From the NCBI GenBank assembly GCA_030704615.1, contig CM060734.1, positions 60,530,042 through 60,594,041 on the forward strand: 64,000 nucleotides of DNA, in the 5' to 3' direction. The notes below the pieces were generated by a model. The model saw nothing but the letters and a program-made list of their open reading frames with translations, made no database searches and was not told where the DNA came from. This DNA is from Takakia lepidozioides. Its lineage: Eukaryota > Streptophyta > Takakiopsida > Takakiales > Takakiaceae. Positions 20,401-30,919 of the stretch are shown piece after piece. A program made the position numbers and the translations under genes. How positions within the stretch are numbered: position 1 is the stretch's first letter; each line of letters opens with the position of its first letter.

Positions 20401-22000
20401 TAAAAGATTCTAAGCAAAGTTGGTAGATTTGTGTTGGCACTGGCCGATGCCAAGTGAATGTCCATTTGCTCCATGGAAAGTGACCATTTCTAGCGGGGAT
20501 GGTGGGCAATAATGTTCACATTTGTATTTGAGCCGTGTTGGCGAGTGGGGTTAGACAACGATGTGTGAATGCTTAGGTGCACCACATATTCTTCTTAATT
20601 GTAGAATCTCACGGACTAATAGGTTTCTTGTCAAGTTTAGGACAACCTACAAGCTATCTCATTGTGGCATTTTTGGAAAGCTAAGTGCTCTCACCCCTTT
20701 GATAATGAAACTTTTAACATCTACACTACTCTAAGTAGAATTTCATTGAGTCCTAACATAAAGACAAAAGGTGTACGGGTGGAATTATGAAGTGAGTATA
20801 CAGATGCTCTACAAGCATCTCCACGCACCAATGTTGAAAATTTTGACTCCACCTATGCCAGGGGAGGAGTACCGTAAAGGTCGCTCTATTCCGACTTTAA
20901 TTAATTCATTTTAAGAGATGATGAATATTTTGAAATTTTGCCATTGGAGTAGATGAAAGGGGAATAATTTTCATTTTAAAAGGTGAACTTTGGGAAAAAA
21001 AAAGGTGGCAATTCCCACAATGCAAAACATTAGAGTAGTGAATGCTAGTACTAAGTACTTACTAACTACTAACTACTACTAATGAAATTTAATGAAAAGT
21101 ACCCAGGGTGCCGAATTCCAGAAAATCGGATGAAGCTTGGATGAGAAAATTAATATAGTCATTAAGCCTGCCGAACCTGGCGACTTGCATGTATTTAATG
21201 ATTCCGGCAGGGTTCGTCGAAATAGAGTGGCCTCTACGGTACTTTGCTAGATTATGATACCTATACATTATGGGACGTATGTCAACATCCATAAATTCTT
21301 TGAGACTTCGCTCCATTCTCGCCCTCATCTCTCGATCTCCTCTTCATCCATTTCTTCACCCTCTCAATACATAGAACAAATACCAAGTTTCTAGTTAAAA
21401 ATTCATTTATTTTGGCTGCCACGGGTGTTACTCTATCATTTGATGTTTAAGCTTGTTATTGCCTTCGGTCGTGATTATTTTCCCGTGATACCTTTTTAAT
21501 GTGACAAGCTAATATTGCGATGTTCATTCAATGCCAACATTGTTTTGCTCTAGGATCTTCCCCTGTAACTATTATCCTTCCAGTCTGGTATTGGAGTTCG
21601 CTTATACCTATCAAAGTATTGGTGACACATTGTAACAAATTGGTAATATGAGTTTGTATGAATAATTAAAGTTTTTAGCTTTATGGCTACCGCATCTGGT
21701 AGGAATAATGCAGTAATGTTTGTTCATGATTTGGTATGAACAAGACCGTTAGTACCGGCCAATCCATAGTCTTAATCTAGTATAGCTTTAAAACTCAAAA
21801 CAACTCTACAAAACCGCATCAATGAGTACAACGAGATGTTCAGGAAATGTAAGTAAATGAGACATAAGAAAATTCAGTGTACAAAGTTGATGTAAGCAAT
21901 TGAACAAGGTCCTCATAATCAAGCAATTATGCATTTTCAACTTCAATAACACAGCTCATGGGACACTATCCAAGGGCTAATATACCACACCCGACAAGAT
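20400..22000. other. AT-rich non-coding region
   Basis: No protein or RNA gene is supported. Short direct repeats such as TACTAACTACTAACTACTACTA (split: TACTAACTACTAAC, TACTACTA) lie near 21057-21080. Confidence 0.4.
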
Positions 22001-22070
22001 AGCAAGATTTGAGCACAGAGTCACATGGGTGGCACAATGCCCTATCCAATGGAGCTACCAACCAGTGGTC
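22000..22070 (-). repeat. tRNA-derived SINE-like head
   Basis: The minus strand reads GGTTGGTAGCTCCATTGGAT then AGGGCATTGTGCC, close to an elongator-tRNA D-arm/A box, followed by GTGCTCAAATC as a B-box-like element. It sits at the start of the tandem array that follows. Confidence 0.4.
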
Positions 22071-22099
22071 CGATATGAATACTGGACCTCACATGTGAA

Positions 22100-22860
22100 T
22101 CTATAAATTCACCGTCGAGTTGCTAAACAAAGTTTATCGTTTATGTTTGTACATGAAGTCACAAATTTCCTAATAATAATGCCAACCCACTCTCGCATCA
22201 TGAAAGTCTAAGTCAAGATGACATACTACTGCTTAAATCATGCCACATATTTTCTAAGGGCTTGCCAGCAAGTTAGTTTTTCTTGCTACCCACCTCCTCT
22301 GGCATTTTGTTGAACACATGACATGCTTTAAATTCACCAGCGAGTCGATAATAAAAAAAATTATATTATTTTTATTTTATTTTAAAATCAAGACTTTATA
22401 GAAGGGGAAAAAAAAATTATTTTCCCAAGATGAAGTCACAAATTTCCTAATAATAATGCCAACCCACTCTCGCATCATGAAAGAATGACATACTATTCCT
22501 TGAGTCATGCCACATATTTTCTAAAGGGCTTGCAAGTTATTTTTTCTTGCTACCCACCTAGCTCCTTCGGCACTTTGTTGAACAAATGACATGCTATAAA
22601 TTCACCGAGTTGCTAAACAAGAATTAGTATTATTATTATTATTATTTTTGGGGAAAACCGATATTTTATAGAAGAGAAACAAAATCTTTATTTTTGTCAT
22701 CCCAAGATGAAGTCACAAATTTCCTAATAATAATGCCAACCCACTCTCGCATCATGAAAGTCTAAGTCAAGGATGACATACTATTGCTAAATCATGCCAC
22801 ATATTTTCGAAGGGCTTGCTAGCAAGTTGTTTTCTCTTGCTTACCCAAGCATGGCTATAT
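22100..22860. repeat. ~275-bp tandem repeat, about three units
   Basis: GATGAAGTCACAAATTTCCT followed by AATAATAATGCCAACCCACT recurs at about 22153, 22429 and 22705. AAATTCACC-GAGT recurs at about 22104, 22330 and 22597. Units differ by small indels and poly-A/T tracts. No coding potential. Confidence 0.8.
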
Positions 22861-23265
22861 ATGTGTATATATATATATCCGTTTTTAACTTTGCATTTGG
22901 GCCTCCGTCGCCTTTATCAACTTAAGCAAAATAAAATTTACATAAAAGCATATATACATCTTTTGATTTTGGAGGTTAGATTGTTCTAATAATTTTGATT
23001 TTGATAAATATTAGGACAAGTAAAGGAACAAGCGGCTAGTCACATGTGGCTCCTCTTTGTGAATAGTGGAATCTACTTTCATCTATAAACTCTTAGTTTT
23101 GACGTTTATTTCTTTTTTAAATTGAAGATTAAAATAGTAAATAATATCTATAATTTTTGGGGTGGAACCCTTTACTAAAGATGTTAAGTATACTATTTTC
23201 TATTTTTCTAAAACACAAACTGAGAAAATATACTCAAAAAATAAATAAATAAATAAAATAAAAAA
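22860..23265. other. AT-rich spacer with microsatellites
   Basis: Contains a (TA)n run at about 22857-22878 and an (AAAT)n run at 23238-23262. No gene seen. Confidence 0.4.
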
Positions 23266-24790
23266 TCACGGACTTTCATAGACGCAAATGTCGCAAGTCC
23301 CGGCGTCGCCAGGAATGTCCCACAGACACACCTTTGCCCACCTGATCTCCCATGTTTGCTTAGCTTCAGCCACTTTGTTCATCAGAGATGTGACAGTCTG
23401 CTGGATCTGCAGAATTTCCTGTTGTTGGTTGATCCTCAGTGCCTTCAGACTCTCCTCTTGACAGATAATAATTTTTTCCATGGACGTGATGGTCTGCTTT
23501 TGGTGCTCAATCTCCACATCGTACTCCTGCTTGAGCTGCTCTCTCAAAGTTCCTAATTGTCCGAATGCACATATTCTTTGAAGTAGTTCGTGAGGGTAGT
23601 GAAAACAATGTTCACGGTGTTAGCTATCATGGCATCTTTGGAGGTTTCTCGCTCCCTTGGTGGCTGTAATACCATGTTCTGCCCAGAACCAACCTGGCCT
23701 TGGAGCATTGCAGCTTCTGCTCCAGAAGGCCCTGACGCACTGCCCTCAGGTCTACTCTCTGCAACTATCCCTTGTGGTGGGTGGACTGGAATGGTGACAT
23801 TATTTTTTATCATCACTGCCAGAGGGTTCCCTTTGTTTTGCTCAAGCTGGGGCTCTAGTAGGCCCACTGAAACCGGTACTCCGAGGACCGGCCTCTCGTC
23901 TACGAAGAATTTCTGCCTGCGCTCACTTTTTGCCATTTCATTTTATAGAAGAATGGAAGACAACTTCAGGAGTAGGTGATACACGACGGTCCGGCCCTGC
24001 GAATGCCGGTTGATGTCCGCACCCCCGTGTGGGCAGCTTGCAGGGTTTCTTGGAAGCGTTGTATGGCCTTCGTGAAATTTTCGTAAAAGTAGTGGACCTT
24101 GTTGACGTACTGGGTCTCTCCCTAGATCATCGCATCCAATAACCACGGAGGACACAGCCTGGTGGTCTGCTTGAACCATACCTGCTCCGTAAGAGCCCCC
24201 ATCCACCCCCGCATCACCTCGTCCGGCCGGCACCGGCTGACCACGAACCCTTCGCAACTCCTGAACGACTTGGAATCGCCCTTCACATAGTAAGGGTGTG
24301 GGTCGAAATCCGCGGACTTGGTCATTTGCCGTATCCCGTGTTCGGCAACCTGAACACGTCACATATGTACTCCTCGGTCAAGGGACCCTCCGAGAAGGGG
24401 GAATAAGTTGAGCAACTCTAGCGCCTTCGCTTTCGGTGTTCGCTCCCACCGTCCAGTCCACCGCTTGGAAAAACTCCAGCAACCCTTGACGATCGAACTA
24501 GTCATCATCCGACATGTGCATGTAAAGCTCCGCCTTTTGGCATCGTAGCAGCAGCGTTGTCAAATGCGACCGCTTGTCTTTCACCGTCTTTTTCACGGGC
24601 TTACTACTTTTCTTCAGATTTGTGGCCTTGGTCGATGCCTTCGGTGCCATCGTCTGCTCAATCGCGACAACCCGCTTTTGTGATCTAACAGATGCGGCCC
24701 TACTGTCTCCCCTTCACCTTATCGGTCACAACAATCGCCTTAGCCGATGCCATGTTCAAAATGGCATCTACTCGACACGGTTACATCCGG
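23266..24790 (-). pseudogene. Relic of a gypsy-type extra ORF (coiled-coil, Gln-rich)
   Basis: Several broken minus-strand frames follow one another. An upstream piece with EEYICDVFRLPNTGYGK recalls LYLQQLFRLPAGQ in the extra ORF of the 13-kb element (about 34180-34210). Next comes a piece with PYYVKGDSKSFRSC...MRGWMGALTEQVWFKQTTRL (24122-24325), then MAKSERRQKFFVDERPVLGV..., then a clear coiled coil (EYDVEIEHQKQTITSMEKII...EILQIQQTVTSLMNKVAEAK, 23290-23547). Many stops and frame shifts occur. The order (interaction-like domain, then coiled coil) parallels the large element, so I read it as a diverged, deleted relative. This is moderate inference. Confidence 0.4.
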
Positions 24791-24959
24791 GATTCAATGG
24801 CGTCGATCTCCGCCCCCGAATACCACGCCATCACAAATCTGACGGTCTACACAAACCTTAGCCCTAGCCCAATTGTCGTGTATCACATGGGCTCGTTGTA
24901 TGTTCACACCATGTCCATATATATATTATTAAAATCGTCGGTATGAGCTTTAATCCAGA

Positions 24960-25350
24960 GATTCCCTTTAGATCTTTCCCCTCGTACTTGATCTTCTTCT
25001 TCCACTAGATCTTTTAGTCTCTTATGTAAAGAAAAATAGGTGTGATATCTAAATTAAAATCTTCAGGTATGGGTGATGAACTTTATGGTCTTGGTGGTGT
25101 GAGAGGCCCAGATGACTCTCCTATATCGATTCTCTTTTGCCAAAGATACGGATAATTAGCTTTTAAATAGCTTTCCCTTTTCGCTGAATATCTGTTAAGT
25201 CTAGCTTCTCTTTTATCACAATGACCCATATCTTTCACGTCTTTGATGAAGTAATATCCAAAGCTCTCTCCTGTAGTATCTCTCGTATATGCCTTTGGCC
25301 ATATACCACCTGGCCATTCTAGATTATAGGTTTGTATGTCTTTTTAGTAA
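24960..25350 (-). pseudogene. Gag N-terminus and leader fragment of the large gypsy family
   Basis: The DNA aligns by eye with 41300-41620 of the intact element. Shared blocks include AAAGATA-GGATAATTAGCTTT, GCTGAATATCT, TCTAGCTTCTCTTT-ATCA and AATATCTCTCGTATATGCCT. On the minus strand this is the first ~60 codons of gag and its upstream leader, now with stops. It lies directly upstream, in transcription sense, of the extra-ORF relic, so both may come from one deleted element. Confidence 0.65.
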
Positions 25351-25942
25351 AAGATAATAACCCAAAAATCCAAAACATAAGATGTTATGGACCTCATTTG
25401 ATTTGATTTGATTTGATCCATAATCCCTGAGTCACAAGGGAAATTTTTTGAGATGGTTGAATATTTGAGTTTCGTGAATGAGACTCGAAAAGCTAATAAA
25501 TTTGATGTTATTTTGGTTCGGTGTTTAGGTTTAATGAGCAATAAAAATAATTATGAATTTAATAATTCTTATTGTCATGACATTTTGAGTAAAGTAATGG
25601 ATTGAATTGTGCCTCGTATCACTTGGCCTAATTTAGTGAAAATGATTTTATTTTTATTTTTTTAAATAAAAATAAAACATATATATACGTTGCGAAAACA
25701 AATGGTTTCATATTGGAATATGCATTATGATATTGATGCGAACAACTTGAGAAAATGTTGGGAGCAATTTTCGTTATTTATTGATTTCGTAACAGAATTA
25801 CTTCATATTAGTCGGGACGATTATTAGATAGAGGGTTGTCGATTCACGTGTCCGAATGTGGAAATGAATTATGTTCCTCCTTGCACATGTTCTTATGTTT
25901 ATTTAGGGACTTTCACATGTATATCATCAATAGCTGCACATA

Positions 25943-26876
25943 TTAGATGACAAAAAAATTACTTAGTTGGAACCTGTAATATTTGTTGATTGTAGAAATC
26001 ATCACTTGGTGTTTCTGCAACGTATGCTTTTCTAGGTGTCTCAGGAACCTATCAAGATTCATTTTCTCATCATTATCAGGACACTCCCTCTCCCAATGAC
26101 CGACTTTGTCATAGCAATTGCATCGAGTTCTCTTCTTGAGCTCAACGATACGCTCGTATCTTTGTTTCCGCTCTGCTGGTGTCAGTTGTGGTCGAACACT
26201 CCCACTGCGTGAAGTGCTTCCTCCATGGTACTGGTTTCTTCCCTTATTGACATAGAAGGCCTTTGTACCTCCATTCTCCTCATGTGTCTGTCGTAATTTA
26301 ATTTTGCTTTCTTCCTTTAATAGCCTGAGCGTTAACTGCTCTAAGGTCTTGTTCTCTTCTCGCATACTGTCCCATGCAGTTAACAGTGGATCGTACTCTT
26401 CAGGAAATTTGCAAGTCAACTTAGCCAAGATAACTCCATTATTGAAAGCAGTATCACCAAGATCTCTCAATTGGCTGATCAAGAGTTCTCTCTTCGATGT
26501 ATGACGCTACATCATTTCCTGGAATCATTTTGCACTCATAGAATTTCTTTTGCAGATGATGCACGTTCTCTATGGCTCTCATCTCATGGATCGTGCTAAG
26601 ATTTCTCCACATTGATGCAGAGGTCTCACAGCTCAATAGCGGGTTTAGAAGTTTCCTATTTACTGCTTGGCAGATAAGACTCACAGCAATGTTATCCTTC
26701 CTTAGCCACTCGGCTTCCTCAAGCGTAGTATTCTCAAGCCTCTCACTTCCATCAACGATTGCCATGAAATCTCTTCCTCTAAACATGGCCATCATCTGAG
26801 ACTTCCAGAGATGGAAGTTGGTGCCAAAAAATCTCTCAATGTTACCTAGATCTTTATCCATCTTTCTTGACTTCAT
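25943..26876 (-). pseudogene. Ty1/copia gag relic (UBN2-type)
   Basis: From 26876 the minus strand encodes ERFFGTNFHLWKSQMMAMF, FMAIVDGSERL, SASMWRNLSTIHE and LQKKFYECKM, the standard copia gag core. After a one-base frame shift at about 26465-26500 it continues with ISQLRDLGDTAFNNGVILAK and LTLRLLKEESKIK, then a zinc-knuckle region CNCYDKVGHWERECP at 26085-26130. The knuckle lacks the second Cys in the usual C-x2-C-x4-H-x4-C spacing (Tyr instead). No protease, integrase or reverse transcriptase follows, and no LTRs are seen. Confidence 0.75.
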
Positions 26877-27137
26877 TCTTTTCTAGTAAAAGCATTTATC
26901 TAGCCTCTACTCAAGCGCAGCTCCTGCGGCGTGGGCCCATAACCTTTTGAATTCATTACCAAAAGCTTGATCTGGAGACTTAAACTCTGATTAATACAAT
27001 CAGCTATCTGAGCACTTGCAAGTATTCAAGTCATTGAAATAACAATGTCATCTATCATGGCAGTCTGAGCTAGTTGTCCATAGTCTTCTCTCTATATCCC
27101 TGTATTGCACTTATAGGCTACTCGCAACTACTCGTAT

Positions 27138-28349
27138 ATGGAACAAGAAGATCAAGATAGCGATGACCTGAACCTTCGTTTTTACAAGTGTAGAGGGATG
27201 AAATCTACCAAGAAAACAAGGTGCTGGAGAACCACACACACACGGACCGACTCCAACGAGACTGAGATGGTGAAGAGAAGAGTGGATCGGACAGTCACTG
27301 TCGCACTATCTGATCCGGTTCTGCAAGTAACCTCCATTGGACAGTCGAGGTTGCTATCTGGTGCCACAAAGATGGAGAATACCGTTTCCTGTAGAGATGG
27401 GAAAGAGGAAGAGCAGCCTGCTCAAGGATCCCAGCAGCCCTCCCCAAAAACGGTAATGCTTTCAACTCCATTTTTCCGTTTCTCTACATCGGGATTACTG
27501 AAATTGAAATTAATAATGAACTCTTCTGTTATTCCACAAGACAACATGCATTACCCTCCAGTCGACTATTCCATTTCTATCAATCCAAACGATCTGCATT
27601 TCCTTCCTTGGGGACCGAACGGATGCCGGCCAGGATACTACGTCCTGGTTCTGGACATCGGTTACCTTTGTGAGGTTTACCTAAAAGATGGAAAGAAATC
27701 CCCTCCTGCCATCCAGTCTTGTATCTCCGCAGGGAAATTCAAGTTAGCTATGCGAAACGGTCTTGACGAATTCATTAAGTGGGCCGTCAAAAAGTTTGTC
27801 GTTTGTTTTTGGAACACGGGACCAGAAATGAACGTCGAGACTATCGCCAAGGCCATGTTCGGGAAATACTATTCCTAGGTCAGAACTTACAGCAGTGAGA
27901 ATTCCGTCATGCATAGATCGACATTCAACGAAAAATGGCCTAAAGCTCCCAAAAATCCCATCTACTTTAAATGTCTTTACGACATTTTTGTTGAGGAAGA
28001 CCCGACAGCTTACAAATCCAATACTCTCCTCATCGACATTGTAGACAATATGTACAAGTCCTACTTGAACCCATTAGGACATACCATCTTCCTTCCAAAA
28101 TATAAAGCGCTCGTGGACCCTGACAGAGATAAGTTTCTACTGGAAGAGCTCAAGCCTTACCTTAACATGTTCCGGTTATCCGGGATGGATGTCATGCCAT
28201 TCAACGAGCTACATCTGTTTGGCGTTACGAAGGATTTCTTCGAGGATGACCCAACGGTCAAATTTCTTAGAAACTTTGATTATAGGTGGCAGAAGTTCCT
28301 TAGCAATCACGAGTTGCGTGCCGCTACATTGGGACATAAAATATTTTAA
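27138..28349 (+). pseudogene. FCP1/NIF-type HAD phosphatase-like gene, interrupted by one TAG
   Basis: One frame runs 27138-28349 with a single TAG at 27876. The N-terminal ~130 residues are unrecognised; a possible intron lies at about 27452-27540 (GGTAATGC to CCACAAG), though the frame stays open. Then come YYVLVLDIGYLCE (HAD motif I position), FKLAMRNGLDEFIKWAVKKF and VVCFWNTGPEMNVETIAKAM (motif II region), and after the stop NPIYFKCLYDIF, SNTLLIDIVDNMYKSYLNP and HTIFLPKY (motif III/IV region of CTD-phosphatase-like proteins). Catalytic DxDx(T/V) reads DIGYL, without the second Asp, so phosphatase activity is doubtful. Plants have many such nuclear HAD/NIF proteins. The neighbouring partial copy suggests local duplication. 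Confidence 0.6.
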
Positions 28350-28454
28350 TTGAGTTTGGTGAACCTCGGCTGTCCAGTGGACGTTCTTGTTCATTTGCCT
28401 GGTGTCGGTTTTTCCAATGCATTGTACTGTTCTTTTTTTATCATCCTAAAGTAT

Positions 28455-28814
28455 GAATGACTCTCTAGTAGATTGGAGCACCTGTTTCTCTTCTTGCGCA
28501 AGGGTCCTCCTCATTTGTTTTTGAAGCCACTGGTCAAGCTCTGGCAGAGATTTGGTGGACAATACACCAAGAGTAATATTCTGCTCATTGACGACAACGC
28601 CATGAAGTGTGTATTGAACCCGCCCGACTCTTGTCTTGTTCTCAAACCGTTCCAGACCGTGGAGACTGATGGTTGCTATCTTCTCAAGGTTCTACAGACC
28701 TATTTGCTTGGAATGAGGAAACATCCCACTGTTTCAAGCTCTCTTAGGAAAAAAATGACAGGGTTGAGTCTTTTTCCCAATGTTTCAAACGATCCCAAGT
28801 TTAGCCCACTCTAG
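28455..28814 (+). pseudogene. Partial second FCP1/HAD-like copy (C-terminal half)
   Basis: The frame reads PHLFLKPLVKLWQRFGGQY, SNILLIDDNAMKCVLNPPDS and LLKVLQTYLLGM, matching the last third of the gene just upstream (NPIYFKCLYDIF, SNTLLIDIVDNMYKSYLNP, LLEELKPYLNMF). It keeps LLIDD, the better version of the motif, where the upstream copy has LLIDI. No N-terminal half is visible between 28350 and 28455, so it is a truncated tandem copy. Confidence 0.6.
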
Positions 28815-29114
28815 GATTTTATTGAGAACAACGGTTTTAAGAGTCTCAGATATGATGCTTCAAAATAAAATTATTTTTGATCAATTCCATCGCACTCGAG
28901 CTATTGAATATCTTCAGGGTTTCTGATTTTCATTGCCTTGTAATCACACACGTATTAAAAATGGTACTCTCATTTTCACTCATTTTCTGTAGAATTCTTG
29001 ACGCACATTCTGGGCAATCCCAAGACTCTGATACAGGCCTTCATACGGGGACATGATTATATCTAATGACCTCCACAGTTCAGTGGAGGTTCACATTCCT
29101 GCACTCCCGGATTT

Positions 29115-29756
29115 ATGATTGTAGATAAAATGACTATTGCAAAGAGCAAAAAAGAGAGTATGGAACATCCAGTCCACCACACTGACATAGTGAGAAAAAA
29201 TGAACAGTTGAGTGTTTGGATATTGGATGGGATGGAGAAGACTCGGATGTACACCATGGTGCTGATTTGGTGGGCAAACGAGAAATTTGGGGATATCATT
29301 CAGGCCATGGGCACTGTCAAGATCAGAATACACAAAGGCATAGAGGTGACTGTGAGAGCCACTTATAGGGTAGCCAAGAAAGTGGGGAAAACAGTCAAAG
29401 GACTACATGTCAAGGGAGCTGTCATGTGGAAGATCTATTTCTCAGTCAAGAGTCGTGAGTTACATCCACAACATGTACAGACAGACAAGAGTGTTATACA
29501 AGAAGAGTGCATAAGAGAGTTCTACTGGAGAAGTACCAGGTTGGAGCAAGTGGTTACATCCACATGCGCACAATGTCTCTTCTACAAAGTTGCAAACTAC
29601 TGCCTGATTGTATGCATCATTTCCCGCGGATGCAGGTCTCCTGGGGTTTTCTCATACACGGTTATAGGCCCGCGCGGTCTTAGCATCTTTCCGCTCACGG
29701 ATGAGCATCTTCTCGCTCACGAACCTTTCCGCTCACGTGAGCAGCTCATGGATTAG
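29115..29756 (+). CDS. Unrecognised ORF, 213 residues
   Basis: The ORF is open from ATG 29115 to TAG 29754-29756. The product is basic in its first half (MTIAKSKKESMEH, TVKIRIHKGIEVTVRATYRV, GKTVKGLHVKGAVMWKIYF) and hydrophobic with several Cys in the second half. No family is recognised, and the last third overlaps CGCTCACG-type direct repeats (29685-29745). It may be a chance frame or a relic of a transposon. Evidence for expression is absent. Confidence 0.2.
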   Translation: MIVDKMTIAKSKKESMEHPVHHTDIVRKNEQLSVWILDGMEKTRMYTMVLIWWANEKFGDIIQAMGTVKIRIHKGIEVTVRATYRVAKKVGKTVKGLHVKGAVMWKIYFSVKSRELHPQHVQTDKSVIQEECIREFYWRSTRLEQVVTSTCAQCLFYKVANYCLIVCIISRGCRSPGVFSYTVIGPRGLSIFPLTDEHLLAHEPFRSREQLMD

Positions 29757-29911
29757 TATTCCCCTGATTAAGGTATGTGAGAAAAACATTATTCTTGGGT
29801 TGCCTCTTGAAAAGTGTCTATATAGAAGTCCAAATACTCACCACGTTGAGAAGTGTAGGGTAAGGCACGAGGAGCAGGGCGTTCCTCGAATGAATGCCTG
29901 GCACGAGCCTG

Positions 29912-30881
29912 TGTCGCGCGGCTTTTACTCACCCATCCCTTCGCTATCCGAGGCGGAAACTCCAAGATAGAAGAGTTGGAAATCTCTAAGTACTCAGCCC
30001 GCGCAGAACAATCAGTCATGACCTACAGCTAGTGTATCATGGGGGTGTTTCCTATTTGTTTCCCTTTCCGCATTCATCTTAGCTACCTTACCATTGATAA
30101 TTAAGTATCAGTTTGCTTCATCAATCTATCGGTTTCCTTCACTCTTTCATTCAATCCACAGCTTCACTCAGATCTCTCTACACAGTGTGATTGTATCGTA
30201 TAAGTATCAGATTATGATTTATCAGGTATCAGGCCGAAGCCATTGTGTCTCTAATCTGCTCTACAATATCACTACAGCTTTGCATATAACAAGCATCTAC
30301 TAATCCTCTTTCCTCCTTCATCGTGCTCTCCATCCTTTGCTTCCGATCTCCGCTCCCGCCTGACTAAGAAGTCCTCCTGGAATAATGATCCCCCTCAATT
30401 CCCCGTTTTTCCCTTTATCTTCCTATCCGCAGTTCTAACCGTTTCCCTCACTAACCGTCGTCTGTGAACTAACATGTTCCCTTCGCAGGTGTTGTTCCCC
30501 ACAGTCGTTCCCTGTCTACTCTTCGTTCCCTATGATCGTGACAGCTGTGTCAAGCTGTGACTGGCTGTGTGAAACTGTGACGGGCTGTAACTGGCTGTGC
30601 GACTGTGTTTGGCTGTGTCGGGCTGTGCCGGGCTGTGTCGGCTGTGTCGGCTGTGTCTGCTGTGACGACTGTGACGGGCTGTGACGGGCTGTGTCGGGCT
30701 GTGTTGGCTGTGTTGGCTGTGTCGGCTGTGTCTGGCTGTGTTGGCTGTGTTGGCTGTGTAACCCCCTTCTACAGTGCGCTGCTGTCACCCCTAAGGCTCC
30801 TGTTGGTCTCAGTCTGTGCAAAAATTAAGGGTACCCTACAGATCCCGTATAAGTGTCTAAGTCCCCTACAGTCCTCTAACA
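29912..30881 (-). repeat. 3' LTR of the 13.2-kb gypsy element
   Basis: It is 970 bp and nearly identical to 42154-43127. On the coding strand it begins TGTTAGAGG and ends GCCGCGCGACA. It contains a CACAGCC minisatellite at about 30540-30765. Confidence 0.95.
30540..30765 (-). repeat. CACAGC minisatellite in the 3' LTR
   Basis: On the plus strand GGCTGTGTTGGCTGTGTC-type 9-11-bp units are repeated about 20 times. The equivalent array in the other LTR (42782-43005) has a different unit order and number, so the array has changed since insertion. A related 30-bp-period array lies inside the element at 35160-35415. Confidence 0.85.
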
Positions 30882-30898
30882 TTACCCCTTCCCCCCTC
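30882..30898 (-). other. Polypurine tract
   Basis: The coding strand reads GAGGGGGGAAGGGGTAA immediately before the 3' LTR. This is the expected primer site for plus-strand DNA synthesis. Confidence 0.85.
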
Positions 30899-30919
30899 AA
30901 AAAGCCGTGTCCTCACGGT

